A stretch of DNA of 64,000 nucleotides from Arenibacter troitsensis (GCF_900177645.1 NZ_FXAO01000011.1:62001-126000), one strand, 5' to 3'; positions 29,053 to 39,271 are shown, counted from the stretch's first letter. The notes: generated by a model not told the origin, from the letters alone. Translations and numbers: made by a program.

Positions 29053-29070
29053 CTATGCAAGACTCTTAGG

Positions 29071-31188
29071 CTAATTTCTAGGCTTAAAAAACGCGTTAGC
29101 CGGAATAATCTCCCTTTCCAGACTTGGACCGCTCCATTCCAATTCCAGGGATGATTTTCCCTTCCTAGGGCTTTTATAGTAAATCCTATAAGGATGAAGT
29201 CCGGCTTTTAGTTTAATGCTTCCACTTTTGGGCGAGTTTTGAAAATACCCATAATCGGCATCAACTACTGCTGCATCATGGATCCTAAGAAATGCCGCTG
29301 AATTGGCCGATAGGTAAAAAGTATAGTTACCGTCCAACGGAACACGAATATACCCCTCAAAGAACATGGCTCCAGAATCATTACCGCTATTTACAGTACC
29401 ATTCAACTGGTCAACAACACCTGCTTCATACTGGGCAAGGGTTGCCACTTCCGGTACCCATGGAAATTCGCCCTTAAAGGATTTCCATGAAATGCCGTTT
29501 TTCGTTTCCAACTCGTCCACGGCAGGGACAAGAACATCATCATAGGGCCTTAATGCCGTAGTATTTGGAATTCGAGACCCTAGAACCTTATCCTTCATAT
29601 TTTGTTGTAATGTGGCCAGTTTTGGATCATCTGCCAAGTTGTGGGTCTGTTGTGGATCCTGTAAAACATCATAAATTTCAAAATGATCGTTATGCGATTT
29701 GATATCGTATCGGAGGCCAACATAATTTCCAAAGCGCACCAACTGCATTTGATTACGGGCACGTCCTTGATGTTCTGGTATAAAATCGTCATAGTCCGGT
29801 GTCTTTCCTGCTTGAAAATATTCTATATAAATATTGCTTTCCGGCTGTGTTCCTTTTCCAAGCAAGGAAGGCAATAGTGAGACCCCGTCCGTAATGGCAG
29901 GGGCAGGAAGTCCGGCCATTTGAGTAAAAGTGGGCATCCAATCATAGGATATACTAGGTGTTTCAATCTTATTTCCTGCCGGAATATGCCCTGGCCACAG
30001 TGCCAATGTTGGCATACGCACTCCTCCCTCCAAACAATCGCGCTTTATACCATCAAAGGGACCAAAACTTTTGAAAAAAGTAGGGTCTATAGGTTCGTTG
30101 GCCAAATAGGATTCCTTGGAAGGACCATTGTCCGAAGTAAACACTACTATGGTATTTTCATCAATTTTCAAATCCTTGAGCAACTGAAGGATATCGCCCA
30201 CGGCATCATCTATACGCCTAGTATCCGTAGCATATCGTTTATACACCTCTGGCCAAGACAATTGGGCAGTTACCGGATCCCCATCATGGTCATAGGTTGC
30301 ATTGGCATAATCCGGATGCATCCATGAATCCACTACTCCCGAAGCCGTGTTGATCATTTTTCCCGGCTCCCCCAACCATTGAAGTCCGCCATTTAATCCA
30401 CCACCTACCGGATAGGCCTGGGTTGGGAGTTCAAGAACGGCATGGGGGGTATCATAGGCCAGATACATAAAAAAGGGTTTTTCACCTTCCTCTCCCTTTT
30501 TAAAGTCTACGATCCATTTCTTGGCAGCTGCCGTAAATAAATCGGTCGTATAACACTTATCAAGGTCTTCGGCTATATTGACCCTGTTTTCATACACTTC
30601 CTTCCTGCCTCTATAAATACCTTCTTTAGGATAGTGTTCATGGCCATCACCATGGCGTATATAGCCCAAATAATAATCGAAACCGCGATTAAGGGGATGT
30701 GCCGTCCAATTGGGTGCCTTACCACCTTTGCCCTGTAAGCCCCATTTCCCAATGGCAGCAGTGGTATAGCCCGCGGTCTGCAATACGGACCCTAGAGTAT
30801 GGTTGTTGTCCAAGGCCTTGTCAAACTGATTGTCCCGTATATTGGCGTGACCCTGACTCCGCCCCAATAAAAGTGAAGCTCTGGAAGGGGCACACACCGG
30901 GGCTGCGGAATAATGCTGTGTCATCAACGCACCCTCTTCCGCCATTCTATCCAAATTGGGCGTATACTCACGTGGATGGGCTGCTCCCTTTTCCTGGGCC
31001 CTCATATTCTGAAACAGTACCCCCAAATCCCCGTAACCCAAATCATCTGTGAGTATAAAAATAATATTGGGCTTTTTATGTTTCCTATTACCCTCCTCCT
31101 TTTCATTCCCTTGGGCCATTACTGTAGTTGTGCCCACAATCATCATTAGGGCGAGCATAATTTTTGTAATCGTAGTTCTATAAAGCAT
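29071..31188 (-). CDS. Sulfatase 2, type I, with C-terminal PA14 domain
   Basis: A 705-residue exported protein with a signal peptide at 1-25 (ending VMAQ). The metal-binding start is IIFILTDDLGYGD. The active-site motif APVCAPSRASLLLGRSQGH has Cys99 to become formylglycine. GKWGLQGKGG and FTSDNGPSKE follow. Residues about 575-705 form a PA14-like beta-barrel (GYIRVPLDGNYTFYLSANSA, AGLHPYRIYYKSPRKGKS), expected to bind carbohydrate and hold the enzyme on its polymer. It lies 48 bases downstream of GH30 on the same strand and is probably co-transcribed with it. The sulfate position attacked is unknown. Confidence 0.93.
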   Translation of the reverse strand: MLYRTTITKIMLALMMIVGTTTVMAQGNEKEEGNRKHKKPNIIFILTDDLGYGDLGVLFQNMRAQEKGAAHPREYTPNLDRMAEEGALMTQHYSAAPVCAPSRASLLLGRSQGHANIRDNQFDKALDNNHTLGSVLQTAGYTTAAIGKWGLQGKGGKAPNWTAHPLNRGFDYYLGYIRHGDGHEHYPKEGIYRGRKEVYENRVNIAEDLDKCYTTDLFTAAAKKWIVDFKKGEEGEKPFFMYLAYDTPHAVLELPTQAYPVGGGLNGGLQWLGEPGKMINTASGVVDSWMHPDYANATYDHDGDPVTAQLSWPEVYKRYATDTRRIDDAVGDILQLLKDLKIDENTIVVFTSDNGPSKESYLANEPIDPTFFKSFGPFDGIKRDCLEGGVRMPTLALWPGHIPAGNKIETPSISYDWMPTFTQMAGLPAPAITDGVSLLPSLLGKGTQPESNIYIEYFQAGKTPDYDDFIPEHQGRARNQMQLVRFGNYVGLRYDIKSHNDHFEIYDVLQDPQQTHNLADDPKLATLQQNMKDKVLGSRIPNTTALRPYDDVLVPAVDELETKNGISWKSFKGEFPWVPEVATLAQYEAGVVDQLNGTVNSGNDSGAMFFEGYIRVPLDGNYTFYLSANSAAFLRIHDAAVVDADYGYFQNSPKSGSIKLKAGLHPYRIYYKSPRKGKSSLELEWSGPSLEREIIPANAFFKPRN

Positions 31189-31236
31189 AAAGCGATTTTT
31201 TCTTAAATGATTGAAAATGGTTCGGGCAAATTAGCA

Positions 31237-32790
31237 TTAATCTGCTTTATTAAAAACAAATGTGGTGAGCGATTTACCCAGGACCTGTATTTTACCTTTA
31301 CCAAATTGAACGTTGGGCATTTTACTAAGATTGTAAGATTCACTGGTAACATACCTCTCCATTTTGGTATTGGGTGGTAAGGCCACGTTCAATTTTATAT
31401 CCGTTACGGCATCACTTTGATTTATTGCCACCAGCACCAAACTATCATCGGTATTTTTATAGGCGGATAGCAGCACCCCGTCCCTTAAGTTTTCCTCTGT
31501 ATTATAGGCATCATAGGTAACTGACACCCTTTTGGCCCCCGGCCTGATAAATCTGGAATAATTACCCAAGGCCCATAGCAATTTGGAGCCATAAAAATCC
31601 CCGTCACTTGTCTCCTTGTCAATATAGATTAGTCCGTCCTTAAAGTCGTATGGGCTCATGGCCAACCACCAATGCCATGCACTGGCATTGGCAATAGTAA
31701 GATCGGCATGTATAAGACGGGCTACATATAATGCCGTAGGCATTCCAAAATCCCTACCTTTTCCCTTAATCTCCTCATTGTTCTCCAAAATACAATATTC
31801 GCTCATCCAATATTCCAAGGAAGGGTATTCCACTAATTTTTGAGCTATTCGTTCCCTTTCCTTTTTAAGTTTTGAAATATCCCAGGTAGTAAAATAACTA
31901 TGTGCCGCAATCTTTGGCGCCAAGGATTTTAGATTCCCCAAATAATTCGGATTTTCAGGATCAAAGAACGATGCAATCTGATTGCTCCTGTTAAGATGTT
32001 TTTCTTTCTCCCCGGTTAAATAGTCTATTTGACCGGCTTCCGTAATTTCAATTTTGGAATCTATTTTATATTGATTAAATACCGAATCGATTACCCTAGT
32101 GGCATTGGCCAATTCGTCGTTGTTCCAAGGAGAACCTTCCTGTCCGCCTTTCCACTCCCATTGAGGTTCATTGAACGGACTTATATAATCGAAATCGATG
32201 GCTAAACTATCCTTAAAATGTCGTAATACCCTCGCAAGAAAGTTGGCATAATCCACATACTTGTCCTGGGATACATTGGCCGCCAATCCATAGTCTGAAT
32301 GTGCCTTGTTGTTTCTGGTCAATTGTATGGGCGGACTATTTACAAACGCTATGAATTGATTCACCCCATTCGCCTTTGCGGCCTGCAGAAACCACTGTTG
32401 TCCTGCTTGTTTTTGCCAATCATAATTCCCATTATCCTGTAAAAAGCCTTCGGCCCTCCTCCAAGGATCCTTAATACCACTTTCTTCACCTTGGGCCATA
32501 CTTCCTGCCCCAATATTAAATCGCCAAGCCGATAGGCCGATTCCCCGAGGTGATCCATCCGTATTGCTGTCCAAACTAAACAACCACTCGGACATTGCTT
32601 GCTTTTTTTCAATGGGCCATAAGCCCGTAAACTGGGCAGCCCAAGCATCGGAGGCTGCAAAATTATGAATGGTCTGGAAATGGGTATTCTTATTTATGTA
32701 AACCTCTATTGTAGGATTTTCTTGTGCTCCCGCCCAATTAAAGGCGCACCAAATGAAGTATAATTTTATCCAATTTTTCATCGCAGCCAT
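31237..32790 (-). CDS. Glycoside hydrolase family 30 enzyme
   Basis: A 517-residue exported protein whose signal peptide ends WAGAQ. A (beta/alpha)8 barrel is followed by the small beta domain characteristic of GH30 (about 420-517). The acid/base Glu208 lies in YISPFNEPQWEW and the nucleophile Glu331 in YWMSEYCILEN, consistent with a retaining mechanism. GH30 subfamilies include beta-1,6-galactanases, glucuronoxylanases and fucosidases, and I cannot decide between them. It lies between SusC2D2-sulfatase 3 and the PA14 sulfatase, so it probably cuts the backbone or side chains of the sulfated glycan. The start could also be the ATG at 32781, which gives the same signal peptide. Confidence 0.85.
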   Translation of the reverse strand: MAAMKNWIKLYFIWCAFNWAGAQENPTIEVYINKNTHFQTIHNFAASDAWAAQFTGLWPIEKKQAMSEWLFSLDSNTDGSPRGIGLSAWRFNIGAGSMAQGEESGIKDPWRRAEGFLQDNGNYDWQKQAGQQWFLQAAKANGVNQFIAFVNSPPIQLTRNNKAHSDYGLAANVSQDKYVDYANFLARVLRHFKDSLAIDFDYISPFNEPQWEWKGGQEGSPWNNDELANATRVIDSVFNQYKIDSKIEITEAGQIDYLTGEKEKHLNRSNQIASFFDPENPNYLGNLKSLAPKIAAHSYFTTWDISKLKKERERIAQKLVEYPSLEYWMSEYCILENNEEIKGKGRDFGMPTALYVARLIHADLTIANASAWHWWLAMSPYDFKDGLIYIDKETSDGDFYGSKLLWALGNYSRFIRPGAKRVSVTYDAYNTEENLRDGVLLSAYKNTDDSLVLVAINQSDAVTDIKLNVALPPNTKMERYVTSESYNLSKMPNVQFGKGKIQVLGKSLTTFVFNKAD

Positions 32791-32871
32791 TTACAGATTT
32801 TATAGTAGGGGTAAATTGTTTTTAATCTTCATCAACACTTAGAATGTCAGTCATCATTGATGAAACAAATT

Positions 32872-32906
32872 AATAAAAAGAACCCTATACGTAATGATAG
32901 GGCTCT
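32872..32906 (-). terminator. Terminator of the SusC2-SusD2-sulfatase 3 unit
   Basis: Stem AGAACCCTAT / ATAGGGCTCT (32879-32888 with 32897-32906), near-perfect, followed on the minus strand by a T run. It lies 36 bases after the sulfatase 3 stop. Confidence 0.85.
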
Positions 32907-32941
32907 TTAAAAACTAAACTAATCTAACTACTAACAATTTT

Positions 32942-34432
32942 TTATTCTACACTCAAATAGGTACCCTGATCAAAAGTGAATACGTCGGAAGGTGTCCTTG
33001 CCTCCTTGAAAAGCAATTTCATTTCCTCTATAATTTCCGGGTATTCCTTGGCTATATTATTCTCTTCCCCTATATCGGTATCAAGATCATAGAGTTCCAT
33101 CTGGTCTTCGGTGGATGCAAAAACATTATATTTTACGGCTTTCCAATTGCCTTTTCTAATGGCTTGTCTGCCACCTTTCTCATGAAACTCCCAATACAAA
33201 TATTCGTGTTTCTTTTGCTCTTTTTCCTCTCCCAACAGAGTAGGTAAAAAGGAAACACCGTCTAAGGAAGAGGGCACTTCCATATCGGCAATACTTGCAA
33301 ATGTGGGAAATACGTCCCAAAATGCAGAAACATGATCTGTTCTGGTATTTGGTTTAACATATCCAGGCCATTTAACAATTAGCGGAACCCTGATTCCTCC
33401 TTCATAGAGATCCCGCTTGGTACCTTTAAGTGGACCATTACTATTAAAATAATCCGGGTCGGCACCACCTTCGGTATGTGGACCGTTGTCTGAAGTAAAC
33501 ATTACTATGGTATTGTCCGCTATGCCCAACTTTTCCAATTTGGCCATAATCTCACCAACTTGGTTATCCAGTATATGGATCATGGACACAAAGGCGGCGT
33601 GGGTTTCCTTCTGTGATTCATAGGGTCCATTTCTATATTCAGGCCCATCATCCACACCCTTATAGGCCTTTTCAGGAGGGAATTTACCTCTGTATTTTTG
33701 CATTATTTCCTCTGGAGCTACAAGTTCTGCATGGGGGATAATAGATGCCACATAGAGAAAAAATGGATTGTCCTTATTGAATTCAATAAAATCCAACGTT
33801 TTCTCATGGATAAGCTGGGGAGCATAAATCCCTTTTTGCTTCCCTGAATTTTCCTCCAACACTAAGGAATCGTTATTGGCCCACAAATGGCGAGGGTAGT
33901 AATTATGTCCCAAACGTTGGCAATTGTACCCAAAAAAAGTATCGAAACCTTGGTTTAAAGGATCGCCTTCCGAACCTGGGTAACCAAGGCCCCATTTACC
34001 AAAGACCCCAGTAGCATAACCCGCTTTCTTCAGGGCTTCCGCCAATGTATAGGTATTATCTGGAATGGGATATTGTCCCTCTGGTTGTATTTCCTTGTTA
34101 CCACGCACAAAGGTATGGCCGGTGTGCATCCCTGTCAACAAGGCCGATCTAGATGGGGCACATACCGTACTACCCGAATAATGTTCGGTAAACAGCATTC
34201 CCTGGCTAGCCAACTTATCTATGTTGGGCGTTGTAAACTTCTGCTGCCCATAGGCGCTTAGATCCCCATAACCCAAATCATCGGCCAATATGTAAATAAT
34301 ATTGGGTTTGGCAGTATTTTCCTGAGCATTGTCAGTTTTGGTGGACGTTGTTTGCTGCCCCTTGTTTTTACATGAGGACAAGCCAATAATCAATAATAAA
34401 AATATAACGAAATAAGAAGACTGTCTCATCAT
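32942..34432 (-). CDS. Sulfatase 3, type I, lipoprotein
   Basis: A 496-residue protein. The open frame reaches 34513 and overlaps the SusD2 stop, but the residues before 34432 do not look like an export signal, and the ATG at 34432 begins a lipoprotein leader with LSSC; that start is chosen. The active-site motif STVCAPSRSALLTG has Cys91. IIYILADDLGYGD, GKWGLGY and FTSDNGPHTE are the other sulfatase landmarks. It is the third gene of the SusC2-SusD2 unit, ended by a terminator, so it is the enzyme most tightly tied to that importer. Confidence 0.93.
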   Translation of the reverse strand: MMRQSSYFVIFLLLIIGLSSCKNKGQQTTSTKTDNAQENTAKPNIIYILADDLGYGDLSAYGQQKFTTPNIDKLASQGMLFTEHYSGSTVCAPSRSALLTGMHTGHTFVRGNKEIQPEGQYPIPDNTYTLAEALKKAGYATGVFGKWGLGYPGSEGDPLNQGFDTFFGYNCQRLGHNYYPRHLWANNDSLVLEENSGKQKGIYAPQLIHEKTLDFIEFNKDNPFFLYVASIIPHAELVAPEEIMQKYRGKFPPEKAYKGVDDGPEYRNGPYESQKETHAAFVSMIHILDNQVGEIMAKLEKLGIADNTIVMFTSDNGPHTEGGADPDYFNSNGPLKGTKRDLYEGGIRVPLIVKWPGYVKPNTRTDHVSAFWDVFPTFASIADMEVPSSLDGVSFLPTLLGEEKEQKKHEYLYWEFHEKGGRQAIRKGNWKAVKYNVFASTEDQMELYDLDTDIGEENNIAKEYPEIIEEMKLLFKEARTPSDVFTFDQGTYLSVE

Positions 34433-34499
34433 TGAAATGGTATCATAAATGCCATGGGACAGCTTAAATGCGCCCCATGGCAATAACTTAATTTTGGCA

Positions 34500-36059
34500 C
34501 TATCTATACCCATTATTGGTAGGGTCCGACTCCAATAAATTTGGATTCAATTCCAACTGATTCTGTGGAATAGGTAATAAAACATGGTAAGGCTGTATGT
34601 TGGCAGCAGGATTGTTCCAAGCTCTATGTTGAACCGTCTTTACCCTGTCCAACAGAATACCCCAACGAATAAGATCCATTCGGCGATGTCCTTCTGCACT
34701 AAGCTCAAATTTTCGTTCCTCGTACATGGCTTCCCTAAATTGAACTTGGGACATACCACTCCAAGGCTGATCTGGCTCAAAAGCGCGCTCCCTTACCTTA
34801 TTAACATAGGCATAGGCATTGCCCGGGCCATTGGCTTCGTTTTCAGCCTCAGCTGCCATAAGATAAACGTCAGCTAAACGAAATACGATATAGTTTTCAG
34901 GATGATTGCCTCGTAATGAATTTTCCTGGTCCAAATTCCAATTTTTACGGAAGTATGGGAAAGATAATTTCCATCCCAAATACTCTGTAACGATGGTAGC
35001 ATCATAGCGTAAATCCCCATCCTGCCAATTTTCCCTTAAGGCAAATTCTGGCAAAGGCACTGACCAACCATAACCGGTCATATCTTCATTTCGTTCGCGC
35101 AAAAGGCCTTGAAATATATTAACCTTGGAACCGGAAACCCCATTTACCACGGTATCCTTATTACGGTTTGCAGGTTCGTCCCTGATACGTGGGTTGTAAT
35201 CATCTGTTCTTGTAGTAGATAATTCACCTACTAAATCTGCCTCAAAATCGATTACAAAAATATATTCATCATTGTATTGGTTACTTGGATCTGATTGATC
35301 GAATACATCGGCATAATCATCCAAGAGCCTATGTGGACTTTCATCTATTACCTTATCACATTCAATCTTCGCCAATCCCCACTCTTTATCAAAAAGATGA
35401 TACTTGGCCTTAAGAGTTGCTGCGGCCCATTTAGTAGCCCTACCCAAATTACTGCCGGAATAGGAAGTTGGCAACAAATCAAAGGCCTTTGCCAAATCTG
35501 TTTTCATAGCGCTTCTTATTTCCGCTTTTGGCGTTCTCCCTAGTATGGACCTTTCTGGTACCGGCAATTGCTCGGTATAAAAAGGAACGTCGCCCCAAAG
35601 GTTGGTCAAATGATAATAGGCCAATGCCCTTAAAAACAAAAGCTCTCCCACTCTTTGATCCCTGGCTTCTTGCGATAAACTTTCATTACCTTCAATATTG
35701 GAGATAAACTCGGTAGTATTATTTACTACACGATAGAGGTAAATCCAGGTACCATTGCCATCCGCCGTACCTTCTTGAATAAGATAATTGTGTATCTCAT
35801 TGTTCACATTTCTACTGGCCGCCTGTATGTCGGCACCACTAGTGTAATAATTGTCCAATCCACGTTGCGCGTAAAGGTTGTTGTTATGAAACAACCTGTA
35901 GACACCGTTTACAGCAAGTTCTGCTTCCTTGTCATTGGTAAAAAAAGATTCTGGCGTAATCTCGTCCCTTAAATCCTCTTCCAAAAACTTGTCACATGAG
36001 CTCAAAACCAATAAGCCCATAAGTAGCATTAAAAATTTGCTCGTTATTATAGTTTTCAT
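34500..36059 (-). CDS. SusD-like glycan-binding lipoprotein 2
   Basis: A 519-residue surface lipoprotein, lipobox LSSC with Cys22. Family landmarks are ITPESFFTNDKEAELAVNGVY near the N-terminus, LLFLRALAYYHLTNLWGDVPF, and the C-terminal ERKFELSAEGHRRMDLIRWG. It starts 11 bases after the SusC2 stop and precedes sulfatase 3 on the same transcript. It probably binds the same sulfated glycan that SusC2 imports. Confidence 0.97.
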   Translation of the reverse strand: MKTIITSKFLMLLMGLLVLSSCDKFLEEDLRDEITPESFFTNDKEAELAVNGVYRLFHNNNLYAQRGLDNYYTSGADIQAASRNVNNEIHNYLIQEGTADGNGTWIYLYRVVNNTTEFISNIEGNESLSQEARDQRVGELLFLRALAYYHLTNLWGDVPFYTEQLPVPERSILGRTPKAEIRSAMKTDLAKAFDLLPTSYSGSNLGRATKWAAATLKAKYHLFDKEWGLAKIECDKVIDESPHRLLDDYADVFDQSDPSNQYNDEYIFVIDFEADLVGELSTTRTDDYNPRIRDEPANRNKDTVVNGVSGSKVNIFQGLLRERNEDMTGYGWSVPLPEFALRENWQDGDLRYDATIVTEYLGWKLSFPYFRKNWNLDQENSLRGNHPENYIVFRLADVYLMAAEAENEANGPGNAYAYVNKVRERAFEPDQPWSGMSQVQFREAMYEERKFELSAEGHRRMDLIRWGILLDRVKTVQHRAWNNPAANIQPYHVLLPIPQNQLELNPNLLESDPTNNGYR

Positions 36060-36070
36060 ATCTGTATTTT

Positions 36071-39000
36071 TTAAAATTCTAGTTTTACACCTAGGGTTAT
36101 TGACTTAGCATATGGATATTGACCCGAAGCAAAACCTTGGGAAACAGAACCAAGTCCGCTACCCGCAGTAAAGGCATTTACTTCTGGATCTCCCAATGTA
36201 AAGTCTGACCAAAGGAAAAGATTCGTACCGGTAACATAGACATTCATTGCGCTAAATACATTTCCGAGCCCTTTTGCCTCCATAGGAATATTATAATTTA
36301 AGGTCATCGTTTTCAATCTCAAATAAGAACCATCCTCTATGTTCAAATCACTATTAACATTAAATAGACTGTTGGATGGTCCTGCCCTTGGTATATCGGA
36401 AGTCTCATTTACACCTGCTATCCAACGTTGCAAAACGATAGGGTCTACATTTTGTTCTCCCCTACCATAGTAAGCCGTCTGTGTTCTTACATTCCAAATT
36501 TCGGCACCATAGCTACCATGGAAAAACACATCCAAGGAAAGGTTTTTGTAGGTAAAGGTGTTTCTAAATCCTCCGTAAAAATCCGGTATTGGACTACCAA
36601 GTACCTGAAAGTCTTCATCATTAATATTGGTATCACCATTAACGTCTTCATATCTTGGACCTCCGATAAATGATCTACCTTGCCTTCCATCGGCAATAAT
36701 CTCATCAGCAGTTTTATAGGTACCTAGGTATTTAGCCCCTACAAATGTCGGCAATGCTTCCCCTACAATCAACCTAGCAGAGTTACCTCCTTGATTTCCT
36801 GTAGATTGCAATGAAATATATTCCTGATTATCCAACTCCAATATCTCACTCTTGTTGGAAGATATACTAAGATTGGACTCCCAAGTAAAATTATCGTTCT
36901 GTACGTTTATGGTATTGAGGCCAAATTCGAAGCCCCTGTTCTCTACAGATCCCAAATTCTGTAATTGGGTAGTTGAATTGGCTCCTACCTGACCAGATAG
37001 GGCTACGGATAATAGTAGGTCATCTGTTGTCTTTTTATAATAATCGGCCTCAAAGGAAATCCTATTGTTCAAAAATCCAAGCTCCAAACCTATGTCCATT
37101 TGCTTGGTTGTCTCCCAGGTTAAACCACTACTGGGCACTTGTCCAACAAGTACTCCATTTACCTGAGAACCATTAAAGACAGTAGTTGTATTGGCATAAG
37201 TGGCTATAGAATTGTAAGCCGCAACACCTTGTTCCCCCACAATACCATAACTACCTCTTATTTTAAACCTATTGATCAGGTTGGAATCCATCATAAACTC
37301 TTCCTCATCAACGTTCCAAGCTGCACCCACAGAAGGGAAAAAGGCATATTTATTACCTGTCTCAAATACAGAGGACCCGTCATAACGTCCTACAAGGGTA
37401 AGCAAGTATTTGCTTTTGTAACCATAATTGACACGACCCAAGAAAGAAGTCAGGGTTCGTTGTCCATATCCAGAACCAACCAGTGCTGTTTCTGAATCAC
37501 CTAATGCCAAGTTATTAAACGAAACTACGTCATTGGGAAAATTATCGGCTTCGGCAAACGTACTTTCGTTATTATCTTTCTGCCAGGTAAAACCTCCCAA
37601 TATTTTTAAGGAATGGTTCCCCAAATCCACGTCATAATTTAAGGTATTCTCATTCAATAAACTCTTGGAAAAATTGGTATTGATCCTACCAAAACCACCA
37701 TTAACACGTTCAGGCAAGATCCCTGGCAAATAATTGTTCTGCTTAACATAGTTTAACTGTGCACCAAAAGTAGATTTAAAAGAAAGGTTTTTTGCCAATT
37801 CATACTCGGCATAGGCATTCGTTATGATTTGGGTAACCAAGTCGTGATCCACTCTATGTTGTATATCCGCTTCCGGGTTTCTCTCCAGACCTGCACTTAT
37901 AGGATTCTCAAAAGAAAAACTACCATCTTCAAGATAAACTGGTCGTATTGGCAATACGCTGGAAACAATATTGCCATAATCTACTTTGTTGTTCTCAATT
38001 TTGTAATGCGTTAAGTTTGTCCGGATTCCGGTCCTAAGCCTATCGGAAACCTTTACATCCACATTGGTTCTAAAGTTTACCCTTTCCAATCCAGAACCTC
38101 TTAACAGTCCCTTTTGATTGTAGTAGTTTCCAGATATAAAATAATTGGCATTTTCAGAATTCCCCGTAATGGACAAATCGGTATTGGAAATAGAACCTGG
38201 TTGCTCCACCAAATCCAACCAATCGGTTGTCGTAGTATTCTCTGGATCCAATACCAATGGCAAAGTTGTATCCGTAAACCCAAAACCATCGGGTCCAGGT
38301 ACAAATTGATACGATTCATTTTTATAATCGATAAAATCCCGTCCGCCCAAAATATTGATACGGTTGGCCGTCTCCTGAATACTTTGGTAATGATTGATTG
38401 CGATTACAGGTTTTCCTGGTGCCATACCTTTACCATTTTTGGTGGTAATCAAAATAACGCCCGAAGCTCCCCTAGTTCCATAGATTGATAATGCGGTAGC
38501 ATCCTTTAATATCTCAACAGATTCAATATCGTTGACATTAATAGTATTAAGGTTAAATCCGGTACCTGCAATAAACCCATCCACAACGTAAAGGGGATCA
38601 TTGTTTCCATTAATGGAACTGTTTCCTCTAATACGAATGGTAGCACCGGTACCCGGTGTTCCATTGTTGGATGTAACTTCCACCCCGGTAGCCCTACCCT
38701 GTAATGCCTGGTCTACCCTGGCCACTGGCTGGTTTTCCAGAACATCGGATTTGATCGAAGCTACGGAAGACACCAAATCCTTTTTGGTGGAGGTACCATA
38801 ACCTATAACCACCACCTCATCCAAAAGGGAAACGTCTTCCTGAAGCACTACATCAATAGTAGTAGACTTTCCCACCTGAACACTTTGAGCAATAAAGCCC
38901 AAATACCTAAATTCCAAAACAGCGCCTTCAGATGCGGCAATGGAATAATTTCCATCAAAATCCGCAACAGCACCTGTAGTAGTCCCCTTGACCAAAACAT

Positions 39001-39118
39001 TCACCCCTGGAAGAGGCTGACCTGTTTCATCCACGACCGTTCCGCTTATAATTTGCTGAGCTTGAAGCGATACAATACTGAAAAACAGTAGTAACAATAA
39101 AATACTTTTTAATTTCAT
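36071..39118 (-). CDS. SusC-like TonB-dependent receptor 2
   Basis: A 1015-residue outer-membrane importer. Signal peptide 1-20 (ending LQAQ) is followed by a carboxypeptidase-like domain (ISGTVVDETGQPLPGVNV), then the SusC signature VVVIGYGTSTKKDLVSSV, the plug (ATIRIRGNSSINGNNDPLYV) and the beta-barrel ending KSITLGVKLEF. It works with SusD2 to import oligosaccharides with TonB energy. It is divergent from the HTCS regulator. The shared 294-base region carries the inverted repeats listed separately. Confidence 0.98.
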   Translation of the reverse strand: MKLKSILLLLLFFSIVSLQAQQIISGTVVDETGQPLPGVNVLVKGTTTGAVADFDGNYSIAASEGAVLEFRYLGFIAQSVQVGKSTTIDVVLQEDVSLLDEVVVIGYGTSTKKDLVSSVASIKSDVLENQPVARVDQALQGRATGVEVTSNNGTPGTGATIRIRGNSSINGNNDPLYVVDGFIAGTGFNLNTINVNDIESVEILKDATALSIYGTRGASGVILITTKNGKGMAPGKPVIAINHYQSIQETANRINILGGRDFIDYKNESYQFVPGPDGFGFTDTTLPLVLDPENTTTTDWLDLVEQPGSISNTDLSITGNSENANYFISGNYYNQKGLLRGSGLERVNFRTNVDVKVSDRLRTGIRTNLTHYKIENNKVDYGNIVSSVLPIRPVYLEDGSFSFENPISAGLERNPEADIQHRVDHDLVTQIITNAYAEYELAKNLSFKSTFGAQLNYVKQNNYLPGILPERVNGGFGRINTNFSKSLLNENTLNYDVDLGNHSLKILGGFTWQKDNNESTFAEADNFPNDVVSFNNLALGDSETALVGSGYGQRTLTSFLGRVNYGYKSKYLLTLVGRYDGSSVFETGNKYAFFPSVGAAWNVDEEEFMMDSNLINRFKIRGSYGIVGEQGVAAYNSIATYANTTTVFNGSQVNGVLVGQVPSSGLTWETTKQMDIGLELGFLNNRISFEADYYKKTTDDLLLSVALSGQVGANSTTQLQNLGSVENRGFEFGLNTINVQNDNFTWESNLSISSNKSEILELDNQEYISLQSTGNQGGNSARLIVGEALPTFVGAKYLGTYKTADEIIADGRQGRSFIGGPRYEDVNGDTNINDEDFQVLGSPIPDFYGGFRNTFTYKNLSLDVFFHGSYGAEIWNVRTQTAYYGRGEQNVDPIVLQRWIAGVNETSDIPRAGPSNSLFNVNSDLNIEDGSYLRLKTMTLNYNIPMEAKGLGNVFSAMNVYVTGTNLFLWSDFTLGDPEVNAFTAGSGLGSVSQGFASGQYPYAKSITLGVKLEF

Positions 39119-39146
39119 ATTGGTATATGTTGGTTAATAATTAATA

Positions 39147-39185
39147 CGATTATCCCAAAATAATCGACATGGTGTAAATATAAAA
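39147..39185 (-). promoter_or_regulatory. Candidate SusC2 promoter with overlapping inverted repeat
   Basis: TATTTTG on the minus strand (39156-39162) is a one-base-short TAnnTTTG match, with T-rich -33 sequence at 39182-39185. The inverted repeat CGATTAT-CCCAAA-ATAATCG (39147-39153 with 39160-39166) overlaps it and could be an operator. Confidence 0.4.
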
Positions 39186-39222
39186 TGGGACCTAGGCCTA
39201 TACATCCCAATTTGGTGCAATA

Positions 39223-39271
39223 ATGTTGCATTTCCTTGAATTAAAGGCCTGGATAGCCTATTTTGCAACAT
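39223..39271. promoter_or_regulatory. Candidate HTCS operator and promoter between divergent genes
   Basis: ATGTTGCA (39223-39230) and TGCAACAT (39264-39271) are perfect inverse copies 33 bases apart. Between them lies a plus-strand promoter candidate TTG (39236-39238) / 20 bases / TATTTTG (39259-39265). The symmetry around a divergent SusC2/regulator gap fits a dimer-binding site. Confidence 0.4.

Noticed and set aside
29053-29073. Recoding (stop-codon read-through) as the explanation for the sulfatase tail
   Set aside because: Two TAG codons in a row would have to be decoded and no known recoding signal is visible; decay of a former domain is simpler. Kept as an open finding.
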